Source: a gamma proteobacterium symbiont of Bathyaustriella thionipta
Lineage (GTDB): Bacteria > Pseudomonadota > Gammaproteobacteria > Chromatiales > Chromatiaceae
Assembly: GCA_025656895.1 (NCBI GenBank)
Contig: JAHXHF010000282.1
Coordinates: 1 to 7,707 of the forward strand
Direction of reading: 5' to 3'
DNA: 7,707 bases
Positions within the stretch are counted from its first letter, which is position 1. Every line of letters begins with the position of its first letter. This document shows positions 1 through 7,101 of the stretch, one piece after another. The position numbers and the translations under genes are program-made. The notes under the pieces are model-generated. The model was not told the DNA's origin. It worked only from the letters and a program-made list of their open reading frames with translations, and made no database searches.

Positions 1-106
1 GGCCAAAAATGCAGGCAATTGACTGAATTCGACGGCGGGCGGGGTCATAGCCCCTCGAAAATAGCGAGTTTTCTGCCGGACACTAAATACCAGTATTCCC
101 TCGGGA

Positions 107-1225
107 TTGTCACTTCAACCTGTTTTCAGTGAAGAAGCGGCAGGCAAGCAACTCAAGGATACCGCCAACACTTCCGGGGAACAGTTTGAGCCGGAGCAAA
201 CGAAACAGCTGCAGGACTGGCTGATGGACCGGCGGGTTTGGGTGGGCGCTGTACTGGGCCTGGCAGCACTTGTTCTGCTGTTGGTATTGATTTTTATTCC
301 CGGTAAACAGCGCATTGGCCATACACCGGAAGCTTTGGCGCAGATGGAGGCCTTTCGTGCATCCAGAGCGCATGAATGGATGAGTCTGCGGCATTTGCTG
401 TCTTTACTGCAAAGTGGGGATTTTATTTCTGCCGACCAGGAAATAGGCCAACTTCACCAGCAGGTGATGAAAGACATCAGTTGGGAAGACAGTTATTTCA
501 ATCTATTTGATAACCTGAATGAAGAAAATGGGTTTACTCTGCAGTTGTTGAATCGCTGGGTCAGGGAAACAGATTCGGCCATCTCATATCTGGCACGAGG
601 TTCTTACTACAAATCTGCTGCGCATGCCGCACGGGGTAATAAATGGGCCAGTCAAACTTCAAAAGATGAATTTTTAGCACAGAAAAAACTGGCAAGGAAA
701 GCGGTGCGTGATCTTAAAAAAGCTTTGTTGAAGGATGGCACCTTAACACCGGCTCATGGTGAACTGATATGGTTGAGTACGGTGATGGGCCACAAGATTG
801 ATAAGGAAAAAATATTGGCAGATGCCATTGCTGTGTCACCCGGCACCTACAGTGTTCGTCTCCTCTACATAACTACGCTTGAACCTAAATGGGATGGATC
901 TTTTCTGGAAATGGAAGTGTTCGCAGATGAATCCGAAGCCTATCTGAGTGAGAACCCCAGGCTTTGGCTGCTGAAAGGCCTTGCCGATGAGCAAAAAGGC
1001 TTCCGGGCCTGGAACAGAAACGATTGTGATGCAGCTATTGTGCACTACAGTAATGCATTGCAGTATGGCGTTTATTACATGTGGCTTAACTTGAGAGCGA
1101 ACTGTCTGGCCAAGCAGGGGAAGTATGATGAAGCCATGCAGGATCTTAGCCTGTCACTGCAGTATTCCCCGAACAACCGTTATGCACTGAAGCTGAAAAA
1201 CTGGATAGATCACTATGCCCGCTGA
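107..1225 (+). CDS. Membrane-anchored helical-repeat (TPR / DUF4034-like) protein, function unknown
   Basis: No precise function is recognised. The 372-residue product has a polar, acidic N-terminus (1-40), then RR at 42-43 and one hydrophobic helix at about 45-64 (VGAVLGLAALVLLLVLIFI). A soluble, mostly helical region of about 300 residues follows. The basic residues before the helix suggest N-terminus inside and the large domain in the periplasm. Residues 95-225 resemble DUF4034-type helical repeats: a GDF motif near 104, then W151, an ARGSYY motif near 163, AARG near 174, then a long basic helix. Residues 328-356 fit a TPR (alanine-rich first helix, GKYDEA turn, SPNN end), preceded by a weaker one near 306-322. 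The frame is closed by a stop at 62-64. The first usable start is TTG at 107, with only GGGA directly before it; the first ATG is at 224 (residue 40), just before the membrane helix. The gene ends 121 bp before cbbQ on the same strand, so a link to the ATPase pair is possible but unproven. Confidence 0.82.
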   Translation: MSLQPVFSEEAAGKQLKDTANTSGEQFEPEQTKQLQDWLMDRRVWVGAVLGLAALVLLLVLIFIPGKQRIGHTPEALAQMEAFRASRAHEWMSLRHLLSLLQSGDFISADQEIGQLHQQVMKDISWEDSYFNLFDNLNEENGFTLQLLNRWVRETDSAISYLARGSYYKSAAHAARGNKWASQTSKDEFLAQKKLARKAVRDLKKALLKDGTLTPAHGELIWLSTVMGHKIDKEKILADAIAVSPGTYSVRLLYITTLEPKWDGSFLEMEVFADESEAYLSENPRLWLLKGLADEQKGFRAWNRNDCDAAIVHYSNALQYGVYYMWLNLRANCLAKQGKYDEAMQDLSLSLQYSPNNRYALKLKNWIDHYAR

Positions 1226-1277
1226 AAAATTTCAGGCATGAAATTATCAGCGGTAGCGGATGCCTTGTGTGTATGTG

Positions 1278-1307
1278 TTGGCCCGCTATGAATACTCTTG
1301 CTATGCT
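1278..1307 (+). promoter_or_regulatory. Candidate sigma70 promoter of cbbQO
   Basis: A TTGGCC element (1278-1283) lies 18 bp before TATGCT (1302-1307). The latter is preceded by TGC, which fits an extended -10 (TGn) motif. Transcription would begin near 1314, leaving a leader of about 33 nt that carries the cbbQ Shine-Dalgarno sequence. If real, cbbQO can be transcribed independently of the upstream membrane-protein gene. This comes from reading by eye only, and such matches also occur by chance. Confidence 0.35.
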
Positions 1308-1346
1308 GGCAAAAATGTCTAAAGGCAAAAAAGCAATGGAGAAGCT

Positions 1347-2165
1347 ATGAGTGAGCAAGGCCTGGTGCTGAAAGTAGAAGAATACAGAATTGAAGAGGAA
1401 CCCTATTACGAGGCTCTGGGTAGTGAAATTGAAATCTTCGAGGCCGCCTACGCTAACCATTTGCCGGTTTTGCTGAAAGGCCCGACCGGCTGCGGCAAGA
1501 CACGTTTTATGGAGCACATGGCGTGGCGTTTGCAACGGCCCCTGATTACGGTTTCCTGTCATGATGACCTGACCGCTTCCGATCTGGTCGGGCGCTTTCT
1601 GGTCAAGAGTGGAGAAACACGCTGGATGGACGGTCCTTTGGCGCGCGCGGTGCGCTGCGGCGCTATTTGCTATCTGGATGAAATTGTTGAAGCACGCAAG
1701 GACACTATGGTGGTTATTCACCCGCTAGCCGATGACCGGCGAGTGCTGCCGATGGAGAAAACCGGCGAGTTGTTACAGGCCAGCGATGGTTTCTGTCTGT
1801 CGGTATCTTACAATCCGGGTTATCAGAGTGTCCTGAAAGACCTGAAGCAAAGCACGCGGCAGCGTTTTGTGGCGCTGGAGTTCTCCTATCCTTCGGCTGA
1901 GCTGGAACGCAAGGTGGTGTGCAGCGAAAGTGGTATTGACGTGTCTATGGCGGTTAATCTGGTCAAGTTTGCTCACATGACACGCAATCTGAAAGGTGGC
2001 GGGCTGGATGAAGGGGCTTCCACCCGTCTGCTGGTGCATGCCGCCAAGCTGATGTCTTCGGGGGTGGCGCCGGTTGCCGCCTGCCACAGTGCAATTTCGC
2101 AGGCGCTGACAGATGATGCTGACATGCTCAGTGCGATCGATGAACTGGCATCATCCTTATTCTAA
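1347..2165 (+). CDS. cbbQ: CbbQ/NorQ-family MoxR-type AAA+ ATPase (probable Rubisco activase motor subunit)
   Basis: This is a cytosolic AAA+ ATPase. Family members form hexamers that use ATP hydrolysis, through a VWA partner, to remodel a target: inhibited Rubisco for CbbQ, nitric oxide reductase for NorQ. The 272-residue length is normal for the family. Walker A GPTGCGKT is at 45-52 and Walker B ICYLDE at 107-112. The segment HDDLTASDLVGR (72-83) is family-typical. Sensor 1 is the asparagine in SYNPGYQ (N156). Arginine-finger candidates are in STRQRF (R171, R173), and a sensor-2-like arginine is in GASTRLL (R227). Residues from about 184 to the end match the CbbQ/NorQ C-terminal helical region. 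No key residue is missing. The ATG at 1347 has GGAG (1338-1341) five bases upstream. cbbO follows after 54 bp, the expected operon partner. Family assignment is firm; CbbQ rather than NorQ is inferred from the partner's length and lacks direct support in the window. Confidence 0.9.
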   Translation: MSEQGLVLKVEEYRIEEEPYYEALGSEIEIFEAAYANHLPVLLKGPTGCGKTRFMEHMAWRLQRPLITVSCHDDLTASDLVGRFLVKSGETRWMDGPLARAVRCGAICYLDEIVEARKDTMVVIHPLADDRRVLPMEKTGELLQASDGFCLSVSYNPGYQSVLKDLKQSTRQRFVALEFSYPSAELERKVVCSESGIDVSMAVNLVKFAHMTRNLKGGGLDEGASTRLLVHAAKLMSSGVAPVAACHSAISQALTDDADMLSAIDELASSLF

Positions 2166-2170
2166 TGGCC

Positions 2171-2194
2171 GCTGTGCTGCTGTTTGTGCACAGC
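2171..2194 (+). repeat. Inverted repeat (hairpin) between cbbQ and cbbO
   Basis: GCTGTGC (2171-2177) and GCACAGC (2188-2194) are perfect reverse complements separated by 10 bases. They sit in the 54-bp gap just after the cbbQ stop and 25 bp before the cbbO ATG. No T run follows, so it is not an intrinsic terminator. In mRNA it could slow decay of the cbbQ part or dampen translation of cbbO. The function is inferred. Confidence 0.4.
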
Positions 2195-2219
2195 TGTCAG
2201 TATTCGGTCGGGCTGAAGC

Positions 2220-4346
2220 ATGTCAAATACTGATTTCAATCAACGCAAAGCGGTTCAACGGCAGTTGGATGAATGGCTGGAAGTGGAATTTACTTTCCGC
2301 GAAACCGATGAGCTGATAGAACCGCTGTTTGCGTTGCCGGTTAAAACACGCCGCTTTGTATTGAACTGGGTGGAACGCATCGCCAGCGCGCATACTGAAA
2401 TGGCCTATCAGTTTGCCTTGAAAAGTACCCATGCGCTGACGGTTCTTGATGAAGCCGGTGTTGAATCCTGGCTGTTGTTCGTTTTAGAGCAATATGACCG
2501 CAGTGGCCTGCAGCCGGCCATGGCCGTTATTCATGATGTGGAAAACTTTCAGCAACATCGTTTCGAGCGTGAAAGCGGTTCCCTGTACGAAAAAAAAGCA
2601 GCCATACTGACGCCCTTTGTACGCGGCCTTTCCGGGCGAGCATTAAAGCTTGAAGTAAGCAGGGACGATAGTGCCTGGACCGATTCTGAAACACTGTATC
2701 TGCCGGCTCTGGTTGCCCGTCTGAGTGACAAAAAAGATAATTTTTTATTGCACAAGGCTATGGCAGCACATCTGTGGGCGCAAACCCGCTTCGGTACTTT
2801 TCAATGTGATTGGCTGCAGGCTTTGTCTGTTTATCCCGATCCGCGACAGGCGCTGGCGCTGTTTCATGCGCTGGAAACCATTCGTCTGGATTCTTGCATT
2901 AGCCGCTACCTGCCGGGGCTGTATCGTGAAATGCAGCGTTTGCGCGCGGCACTGGATGATACGGCAGCGACCGCTGTATTTGCCCGGCAAGCCTCGGTTT
3001 TGCAATCTGCTTCGGCTCAAAGCCGGGACAGTCTGCAACTGCTGGGCAAGCTCTATGGCGATTGCAAAGCACCTGTCTGTTGTTACCAGGGGCGTATGGA
3101 ACCACAGATTGTGCAGTCCGTCATGCGGGCGCGACAGCAGCGTGAAAAAGCCCTGATACGGGTGAAGCTGGCGGAGATGGCAGAAGAGCACGCGCGTCAA
3201 AAAGGACGTGAGCCGACCGACAGCGAATTTGATATACAGCAGAAGGCCGATGATGAATTAAATGATCACTTCGAGTTCGAGTTGTCGATTCAGGAAGACG
3301 CTTTGACAGTGCCACCGGACCTGGCGCAAATGCTCACTTCGGTGATGCTGGATTTTAGTGAAATCCCGAATGAATATCTGACGCCGGCCGGCCCGGGTGA
3401 GTATGATTTATCCGCATACGATGAAACCGCTGTAGAGTCCGAAGATGTGTGGAAAGGCGCCTACCATGAAGAAGGCGCCAGCCTGCATCAGGAGTGGGAC
3501 TTTGCCCGCCAGTGTCACCGCAAGCAATGGTGCGTTATGCGTGAGCTGGAGGTGAAGCCTCTGTATGACGATTTTTATCAGCAAACCATGCAAAAACACG
3601 CGCGTCTGATCAAGTCGCTGCATCGTACCTTTGAAATGCTGCGTGGCGAAGACAAACTGCTGAAACGCCAGACCTATGGTGATGAAGTGGATATAGATGC
3701 GCTGGTGGAAGCTTATGCGGACACTCATTACGGGCTGGAAATGAGTGACCGTTTGTTCACTCACAAGCACAAGGTAGAGCGCAACATTGCAGTCATGTTT
3801 ATGGTGGATATGTCGGGTTCCACCAAAGGCTGGATTAATGACGCGGAACGCGAATCCCTGTTTCTGCTGGCGGAATCTTTACAGATACTGGGTGACCGTT
3901 ATGCCATTTACGGTTTTTCCGGTGTTACGCGCAAACGTTGCGAATTATTCAGAATCAAGTCTTTTGATGATGCCTACGATGCGGAAACCCGCGCACGCAT
4001 CAGCGGCATAGAAGCCAAAGACTATACGCGCATGGGGGTTGCTATTCGGCATCTGAGCGGCCTGCTGAACCAGGTGGAGGCACGCATCAAACTGCTGATT
4101 ACCCTGTCTGATGGCAAGCCGGAAGATTATGATGGCTATTATCGGGGTGAATACGGCATAGAGGATACCCGTATGGCTCTGTATGAAGCGCGCCGTGACG
4201 GTGTTCATCCCTACTGTATTACCATTGATAAAGAAGGGCAGGACTATTTGCCGCATATGTATGGCGCCGCCAATTATACCGTGCTGGAAGATGTGGCTAT
4301 GTTGCCGCTCAAGGTTTCAGATATTTATCGCCGTCTGACCACTTGA
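2220..4346 (+). CDS. cbbO: CbbO/NorD-family VWA-domain protein (probable Rubisco activase adaptor)
   Basis: This is the adaptor partner of the AAA+ motor. In studied CbbQO systems one CbbO sits on a CbbQ hexamer, and its VWA domain contacts Rubisco. The 708-residue protein has a helical N-terminal region, a charged and probably coiled segment near 305-345, an acidic stretch near 385-420, and a conserved pre-VWA block (GDEVDIDALVEA from about 487). The VWA domain runs from about 522 to the C-terminus. Its metal site (MIDAS) is complete: DMSGS at 530-534, T603 in DYTRMG, and D631 in LSDGKPED. No membrane segment or signal peptide is evident. The ATG at 2220 is the only sensible start, because an in-frame stop lies at 2214-2216. 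Its Shine-Dalgarno sequence is poor (GGG at 2210-2212), which fits lower production than CbbQ. The length is nearer CbbO than the roughly 600-650 residues usual for NorD; a NorD-like role cannot be excluded. Confidence 0.87.
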   Translation: MSNTDFNQRKAVQRQLDEWLEVEFTFRETDELIEPLFALPVKTRRFVLNWVERIASAHTEMAYQFALKSTHALTVLDEAGVESWLLFVLEQYDRSGLQPAMAVIHDVENFQQHRFERESGSLYEKKAAILTPFVRGLSGRALKLEVSRDDSAWTDSETLYLPALVARLSDKKDNFLLHKAMAAHLWAQTRFGTFQCDWLQALSVYPDPRQALALFHALETIRLDSCISRYLPGLYREMQRLRAALDDTAATAVFARQASVLQSASAQSRDSLQLLGKLYGDCKAPVCCYQGRMEPQIVQSVMRARQQREKALIRVKLAEMAEEHARQKGREPTDSEFDIQQKADDELNDHFEFELSIQEDALTVPPDLAQMLTSVMLDFSEIPNEYLTPAGPGEYDLSAYDETAVESEDVWKGAYHEEGASLHQEWDFARQCHRKQWCVMRELEVKPLYDDFYQQTMQKHARLIKSLHRTFEMLRGEDKLLKRQTYGDEVDIDALVEAYADTHYGLEMSDRLFTHKHKVERNIAVMFMVDMSGSTKGWINDAERESLFLLAESLQILGDRYAIYGFSGVTRKRCELFRIKSFDDAYDAETRARISGIEAKDYTRMGVAIRHLSGLLNQVEARIKLLITLSDGKPEDYDGYYRGEYGIEDTRMALYEARRDGVHPYCITIDKEGQDYLPHMYGAANYTVLEDVAMLPLKVSDIYRRLTT

Positions 4347-4467
4347 AGCTGCCCGACAGGCTGCTGGAAAAACGTCTACACTCAACGATGAACAGCCGCA
4401 AATTGCAAAGAAATAATTAGATTACACAGCGAACCCTTACTGAAAAAGCCGGAAGCAAAAGGTAAGC

Positions 4468-4472
4468 AGGAG
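4468..4472 (+). promoter_or_regulatory. Shine-Dalgarno AGGAG of the PilZ-like gene
   Basis: AGGAG lies six bases before the ATG at 4479 and fixes that start. It is clearly stronger than the site before cbbO. With the 132-bp gap, this suggests the downstream gene is translated, and perhaps transcribed, independently. No convincing -35/-10 pair was found in the gap. Confidence 0.6.
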
Positions 4473-4478
4473 TTAAAT

Positions 4479-6422
4479 ATGGCCGTGGCCGAGCAAAGTT
4501 ATCCGTTTCAAATGCCCGCGCAATCAGCGCCTGTTAATGTGGGTGATCGTTATCAGCCGAAAATCGTGCAAGCCTGGGTGAATGATCTGCCGTTAGCCAA
4601 TACCGGTGAGTCTGCCCGCGCACTGTACCGCTTTCTGCTGGAACTCAATGAAAGCCAGATGCCGGTTTCAGACCGCTTTAAAAATCTTGAAGCCCTGTTA
4701 GTGCCTGCCCGTGTATTACTGGATGTTTTGAATCAGCGTCTGTTGCAGGCTAATCTGCCTTTGGATGAAGTGCATGATGCCATAGCCCGGCTGGTGGAAC
4801 AGCTGCAAATTCATTTGATGGTGGGGTATAAAATTGTATCCCGACAGTTGCAGGATGAATCCATTACCACCAGTCTGTTGCATGGCGGTATGCGGCTGGA
4901 TGCGCTCAGCCGTCTGTTTTTCCTGTTAGGTCGTATTCAGCTGGATTGTTATCGCCTGTACCGTCCTTTGCCCGCTCTTTTCTGGCGTGAGGCACATGGT
5001 TTTTACCATTATGCGGTAGCCCACCGGCTGCATCAAAAAACCAGCGCCAGTGTCATTAAAAACGGGCGTACCAAATACAGTCTTGAAGACCAGTATATTC
5101 GCTGCCTGCTGCTGGAACTGGCCAGCCCTTACCAGTTAAAGGCTGGCGAAGTCGCGCAAGTGTATAAGGCCACGCAAAACTGGACGCGTTATTGTGATAT
5201 CCGCGCCTGTTGTGAACATGCCGGAACAGGTAATTATTTTGTCATTAACAAAGCTTCGGATGCGCCACCGGTTCCAGGAGAGCGTGTTGATGACCTTGGG
5301 CAAACGCATGGCTGGATGCTGGATTTGGGTCGCCTTGGCAATAAATTAATCAAGAAACTGGCCACCAGTCGCCGCCAGCAAAATGAAGACATCCCGCGTG
5401 CCTTCACTGAAACCAATGCAGACAATGGAGAGTTGTCCAGTGATCTGGTGTTCCGTCTTATCCAGACCTGGGGAATGGAAAGTGAGCGCCATGATACCCG
5501 CTGGCCGGCAGAAGGTGATGTGCATGTAGCGGTTGGATTGCAGGCCATCTATTTATTGCTGGGCGGTGAAGATATCGCCAAAATGCATCCACATGAGTAC
5601 TGGGGGCGGCCGCATGACTTTATGACCAGGCAGGAGCAGCAGAAAGCAGCTATAGAAATGCTGCAGGATGACGAAAGTGAAGTCCTGAAGCTGGTCGAGC
5701 CCCGTTCAATAGAAGAAGTGGAAATTGAAGAGCCGAAGCCGCAGGACTGGCGCGAACATGAGGCTGAGCCGCATCAGCTGGATGTAGAGCCCTGTCGCAT
5801 CGTGGATGAATCATCCGGTGGTTATCATTTGCGCTGGCTGGGTGGCTGTGAAACAGGGCCTAAAGTGGGCGAACTGATTGCCATGATTGATGACGATGGC
5901 GATGTCGGCAATGGTAACTGGGTGATTGGTGTCATTCGCTGGATACGCTCTTTCACAACGGGTAATCTGCGTTTTGGTGTCGAAAAAATCGGCCTGAATA
6001 TTCAGCCGGTAGTATTGCATCGCCGTCACACTGTCAATCATGAAACTAAACATGATTATTATCGGGCTTTACTGTTGCAAGACGGTCTGGAGCAGGCCAG
6101 GGCGCTTATCTCTGATGTGTTTTTCAGTGACAAGCTGGATGTAACCTCACTTATTGAGCATGGTTCGGAACAACAGATAAAGCTGACTTCAATGGTTGAA
6201 TCATCCGCCTCTTTCTCATGGTATGAATTCGAGACCATGGGGCAGCCGGGTATGCACACGCCCGGCAGGGATCAGATGCCCAGCGACCATACGATCGATC
6301 TACCCGGAGAACCGGCCAAAGGCAGCAGCGAAGCCTATGACCAGGAAGATGACTCCGAGTTTGAACAGCTGTGGCGTGATCTATTATTAGAGACAGATCC
6401 GCCTGCCTGTCACAGTTCGTGA
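4479..6422 (+). CDS. Large protein with degenerate PilZ-like C-terminal domain, function unknown
   Basis: The 647-residue product appears cytosolic, with no signal peptide or membrane helix. Residues 25-240 are largely helical (a leucine-rich bundle near 65-165). Residues 250-365 form a mixed region ending in a hydrophobic VAVGLQAIYLLLGG segment. A charged linker follows (about 385-435, rich in E, K and Q). Residues 436-512 look like a PilZ-type beta-barrel: the DxSxxG motif is present as DESSGG (443-448), followed by strands LRWLGG, VGELIAMI, WVIGVIRWIR and LRFGVEKIGL. The RxxxR that normally precedes it by about 20-30 residues in c-di-GMP-binding PilZ domains is absent; R440 is too close. 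A second conserved-looking beta region spans 525-585 (ALLLQDG to SFSWYEFE), and the tail (from about 590) is acidic and low in complexity. Known PilZ proteins sense c-di-GMP; binding here is doubtful. It lies downstream of cbbO on the same strand, and its last 13 bp overlap a convergent gene. Confidence 0.85.
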   Translation: MAVAEQSYPFQMPAQSAPVNVGDRYQPKIVQAWVNDLPLANTGESARALYRFLLELNESQMPVSDRFKNLEALLVPARVLLDVLNQRLLQANLPLDEVHDAIARLVEQLQIHLMVGYKIVSRQLQDESITTSLLHGGMRLDALSRLFFLLGRIQLDCYRLYRPLPALFWREAHGFYHYAVAHRLHQKTSASVIKNGRTKYSLEDQYIRCLLLELASPYQLKAGEVAQVYKATQNWTRYCDIRACCEHAGTGNYFVINKASDAPPVPGERVDDLGQTHGWMLDLGRLGNKLIKKLATSRRQQNEDIPRAFTETNADNGELSSDLVFRLIQTWGMESERHDTRWPAEGDVHVAVGLQAIYLLLGGEDIAKMHPHEYWGRPHDFMTRQEQQKAAIEMLQDDESEVLKLVEPRSIEEVEIEEPKPQDWREHEAEPHQLDVEPCRIVDESSGGYHLRWLGGCETGPKVGELIAMIDDDGDVGNGNWVIGVIRWIRSFTTGNLRFGVEKIGLNIQPVVLHRRHTVNHETKHDYYRALLLQDGLEQARALISDVFFSDKLDVTSLIEHGSEQQIKLTSMVESSASFSWYEFETMGQPGMHTPGRDQMPSDHTIDLPGEPAKGSSEAYDQEDDSEFEQLWRDLLLETDPPACHSS

Positions 6423-6838
6423 TCCAGCTCGTCGGTATCCACCTGACCGGTAATACGCCGGCGAATATGTGACCAGGAAACACCCACGCCCAGCACTGCG
6501 ATAATAATAGCTTCAACAATGTAGGTAATGACATGCAGATTACCCGCCTGCAAGCCGATAACATCCACCAGTAGCCAGATAGCCAGGCCGAAGAAAGCGA
6601 CACTCAGGATAATGCCCAGTATTCCCAGAGAAGCAATGGTGGCGCGCAACAGAATAACCCAGCCAATCAGCAAAGATACTCCGGCAAAGCCTTTCAATAC
6701 CGAAAAAGACGGTAGCGCAGGGATGGTCCAGTGATAATAAGACCAGCCTTCGGGATTATAGGTGAGTAATACCAGAATGGCCGCAGCCAGAATGCGCAGC
6801 AATAATGAGAGCCAGCTGAAATTGGAAGCTTTTGCCAT
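6410..6838 (-). CDS. DUF6524-type small integral membrane protein
   Basis: The 142-residue protein has four hydrophobic segments at about 10-26, 48-66, 71-93 and 102-122. The basic stretch HIRRR (124-128) follows the last helix, then an acidic tail DTDELDHEL. The N-terminal pattern, with aromatic and leucine residues followed by TYNPEGWSYYHW (26-37), is what I associate with DUF6524, a family of unknown function; that assignment is from memory. The basic residues after helix 4 suggest a cytoplasmic C-terminus. The start at 6838 (minus strand) has only a weak Shine-Dalgarno-like AGAGAC upstream. The gene converges on the PilZ-like gene and overlaps its end by 13 bp, and it is divergent from the MlaC-like gene. 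It is probably a single-gene transcript. Confidence 0.8.
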   Translation of the reverse strand: MAKASNFSWLSLLLRILAAAILVLLTYNPEGWSYYHWTIPALPSFSVLKGFAGVSLLIGWVILLRATIASLGILGIILSVAFFGLAIWLLVDVIGLQAGNLHVITYIVEAIIIAVLGVGVSWSHIRRRITGQVDTDELDHEL

Positions 6839-6877
6839 GTGAGTCAGTCTCTGTCTTGGTTATGGGTCCAGCGTTAC

Positions 6878-6907
6878 AGAATACCTTAAGGTCATGCTGC
6901 TTCACAA
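6878..6907 (-). promoter_or_regulatory. Candidate sigma70 promoter for the DUF6524-type gene
   Basis: On the minus strand TTGTGA (complement of 6902-6907) is followed after 18 bp by TATTCT (complement of 6878-6883), about 40 bp upstream of the ATG at 6838. Position and orientation suit the membrane-protein gene. It was identified by eye only. Confidence 0.35.
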
Positions 6908-7083
6908 TGCTTTGCTTACCTGTTCAGCATGGGCGGGGCGGCTGCCTGCTTTCACTGTGCGAATTGCTTTTTCAGCCCTAACCGAGGCTTATACGGAATT
7001 TTTACAGGCTGGGGCTTGCTTTTGCCCTATAGGAAAGGCAGTCTTGTGCGGGCTGTTTTTGCAGTATTGATTCATATGTCAAC

Positions 7084-7089
7084 GAGGAG
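7084..7089 (+). promoter_or_regulatory. Shine-Dalgarno GAGGAG of the MlaC-like gene, long spacing
   Basis: GAGGAG is a strong ribosome-binding match but lies 12 bases before the ATG at 7102, longer than the usual 5-9. Later in-frame ATGs (7111, 7114) would lengthen the spacing and remove the lysine-arginine start of the signal peptide, so 7102 is kept. Confidence 0.5.
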
Positions 7090-7101
7090 TAAATAAAGAT
7101 A

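Noticed and set aside
41..75. Possible hairpins (GGGG/CCCC at 41-54, CTCG/CGAG and GAAAA/TTTTC around 54-75) resembling a terminator.
   Set aside because: Stems are only 4-5 bp and mutually overlapping, with no solid T run after a stable stem.
1..132. Frame 1 is open from the left edge to a TGA at 130-132 and could be the end of an upstream gene overlapping the first CDS.
   Set aside because: Only 43 codons, no recognisable protein pattern, and it would overlap the next gene's start by 26 bp. It cannot be told apart from chance.
1222..1235. Palindrome CTGAAAAATTTCAG over the stop codon of the first gene.
   Set aside because: AT-rich six-base arms with a two-base loop cannot form a stable terminator hairpin, and no T tract follows.
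2725..3156. A 143-codon open frame inside cbbO in another frame on the same strand, and several long minus-strand frames.
   Set aside because: They lie wholly within the well-supported cbbO frame, have Cys/Arg/Trp-rich compositions typical of shadow frames, and show no family pattern.
4347..4365. Hairpin just after the cbbO stop: AGCTGCC / GGCTGCT with a five-base loop.
   Set aside because: One T-T mismatch in a 7-bp stem, and the following bases are A-rich rather than T-rich, so it does not qualify as an intrinsic terminator.
4403..4422. TTGCAA and TTAGAT upstream of the PilZ-like gene as a promoter.
   Set aside because: The spacing is only 8 bp and no other -10 candidate fits at 16-18 bp.
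6151..6603. A 150-codon minus-strand open frame across the end of the PilZ-like gene.
   Set aside because: It overlaps two better-supported genes and its translation resembles no protein family.
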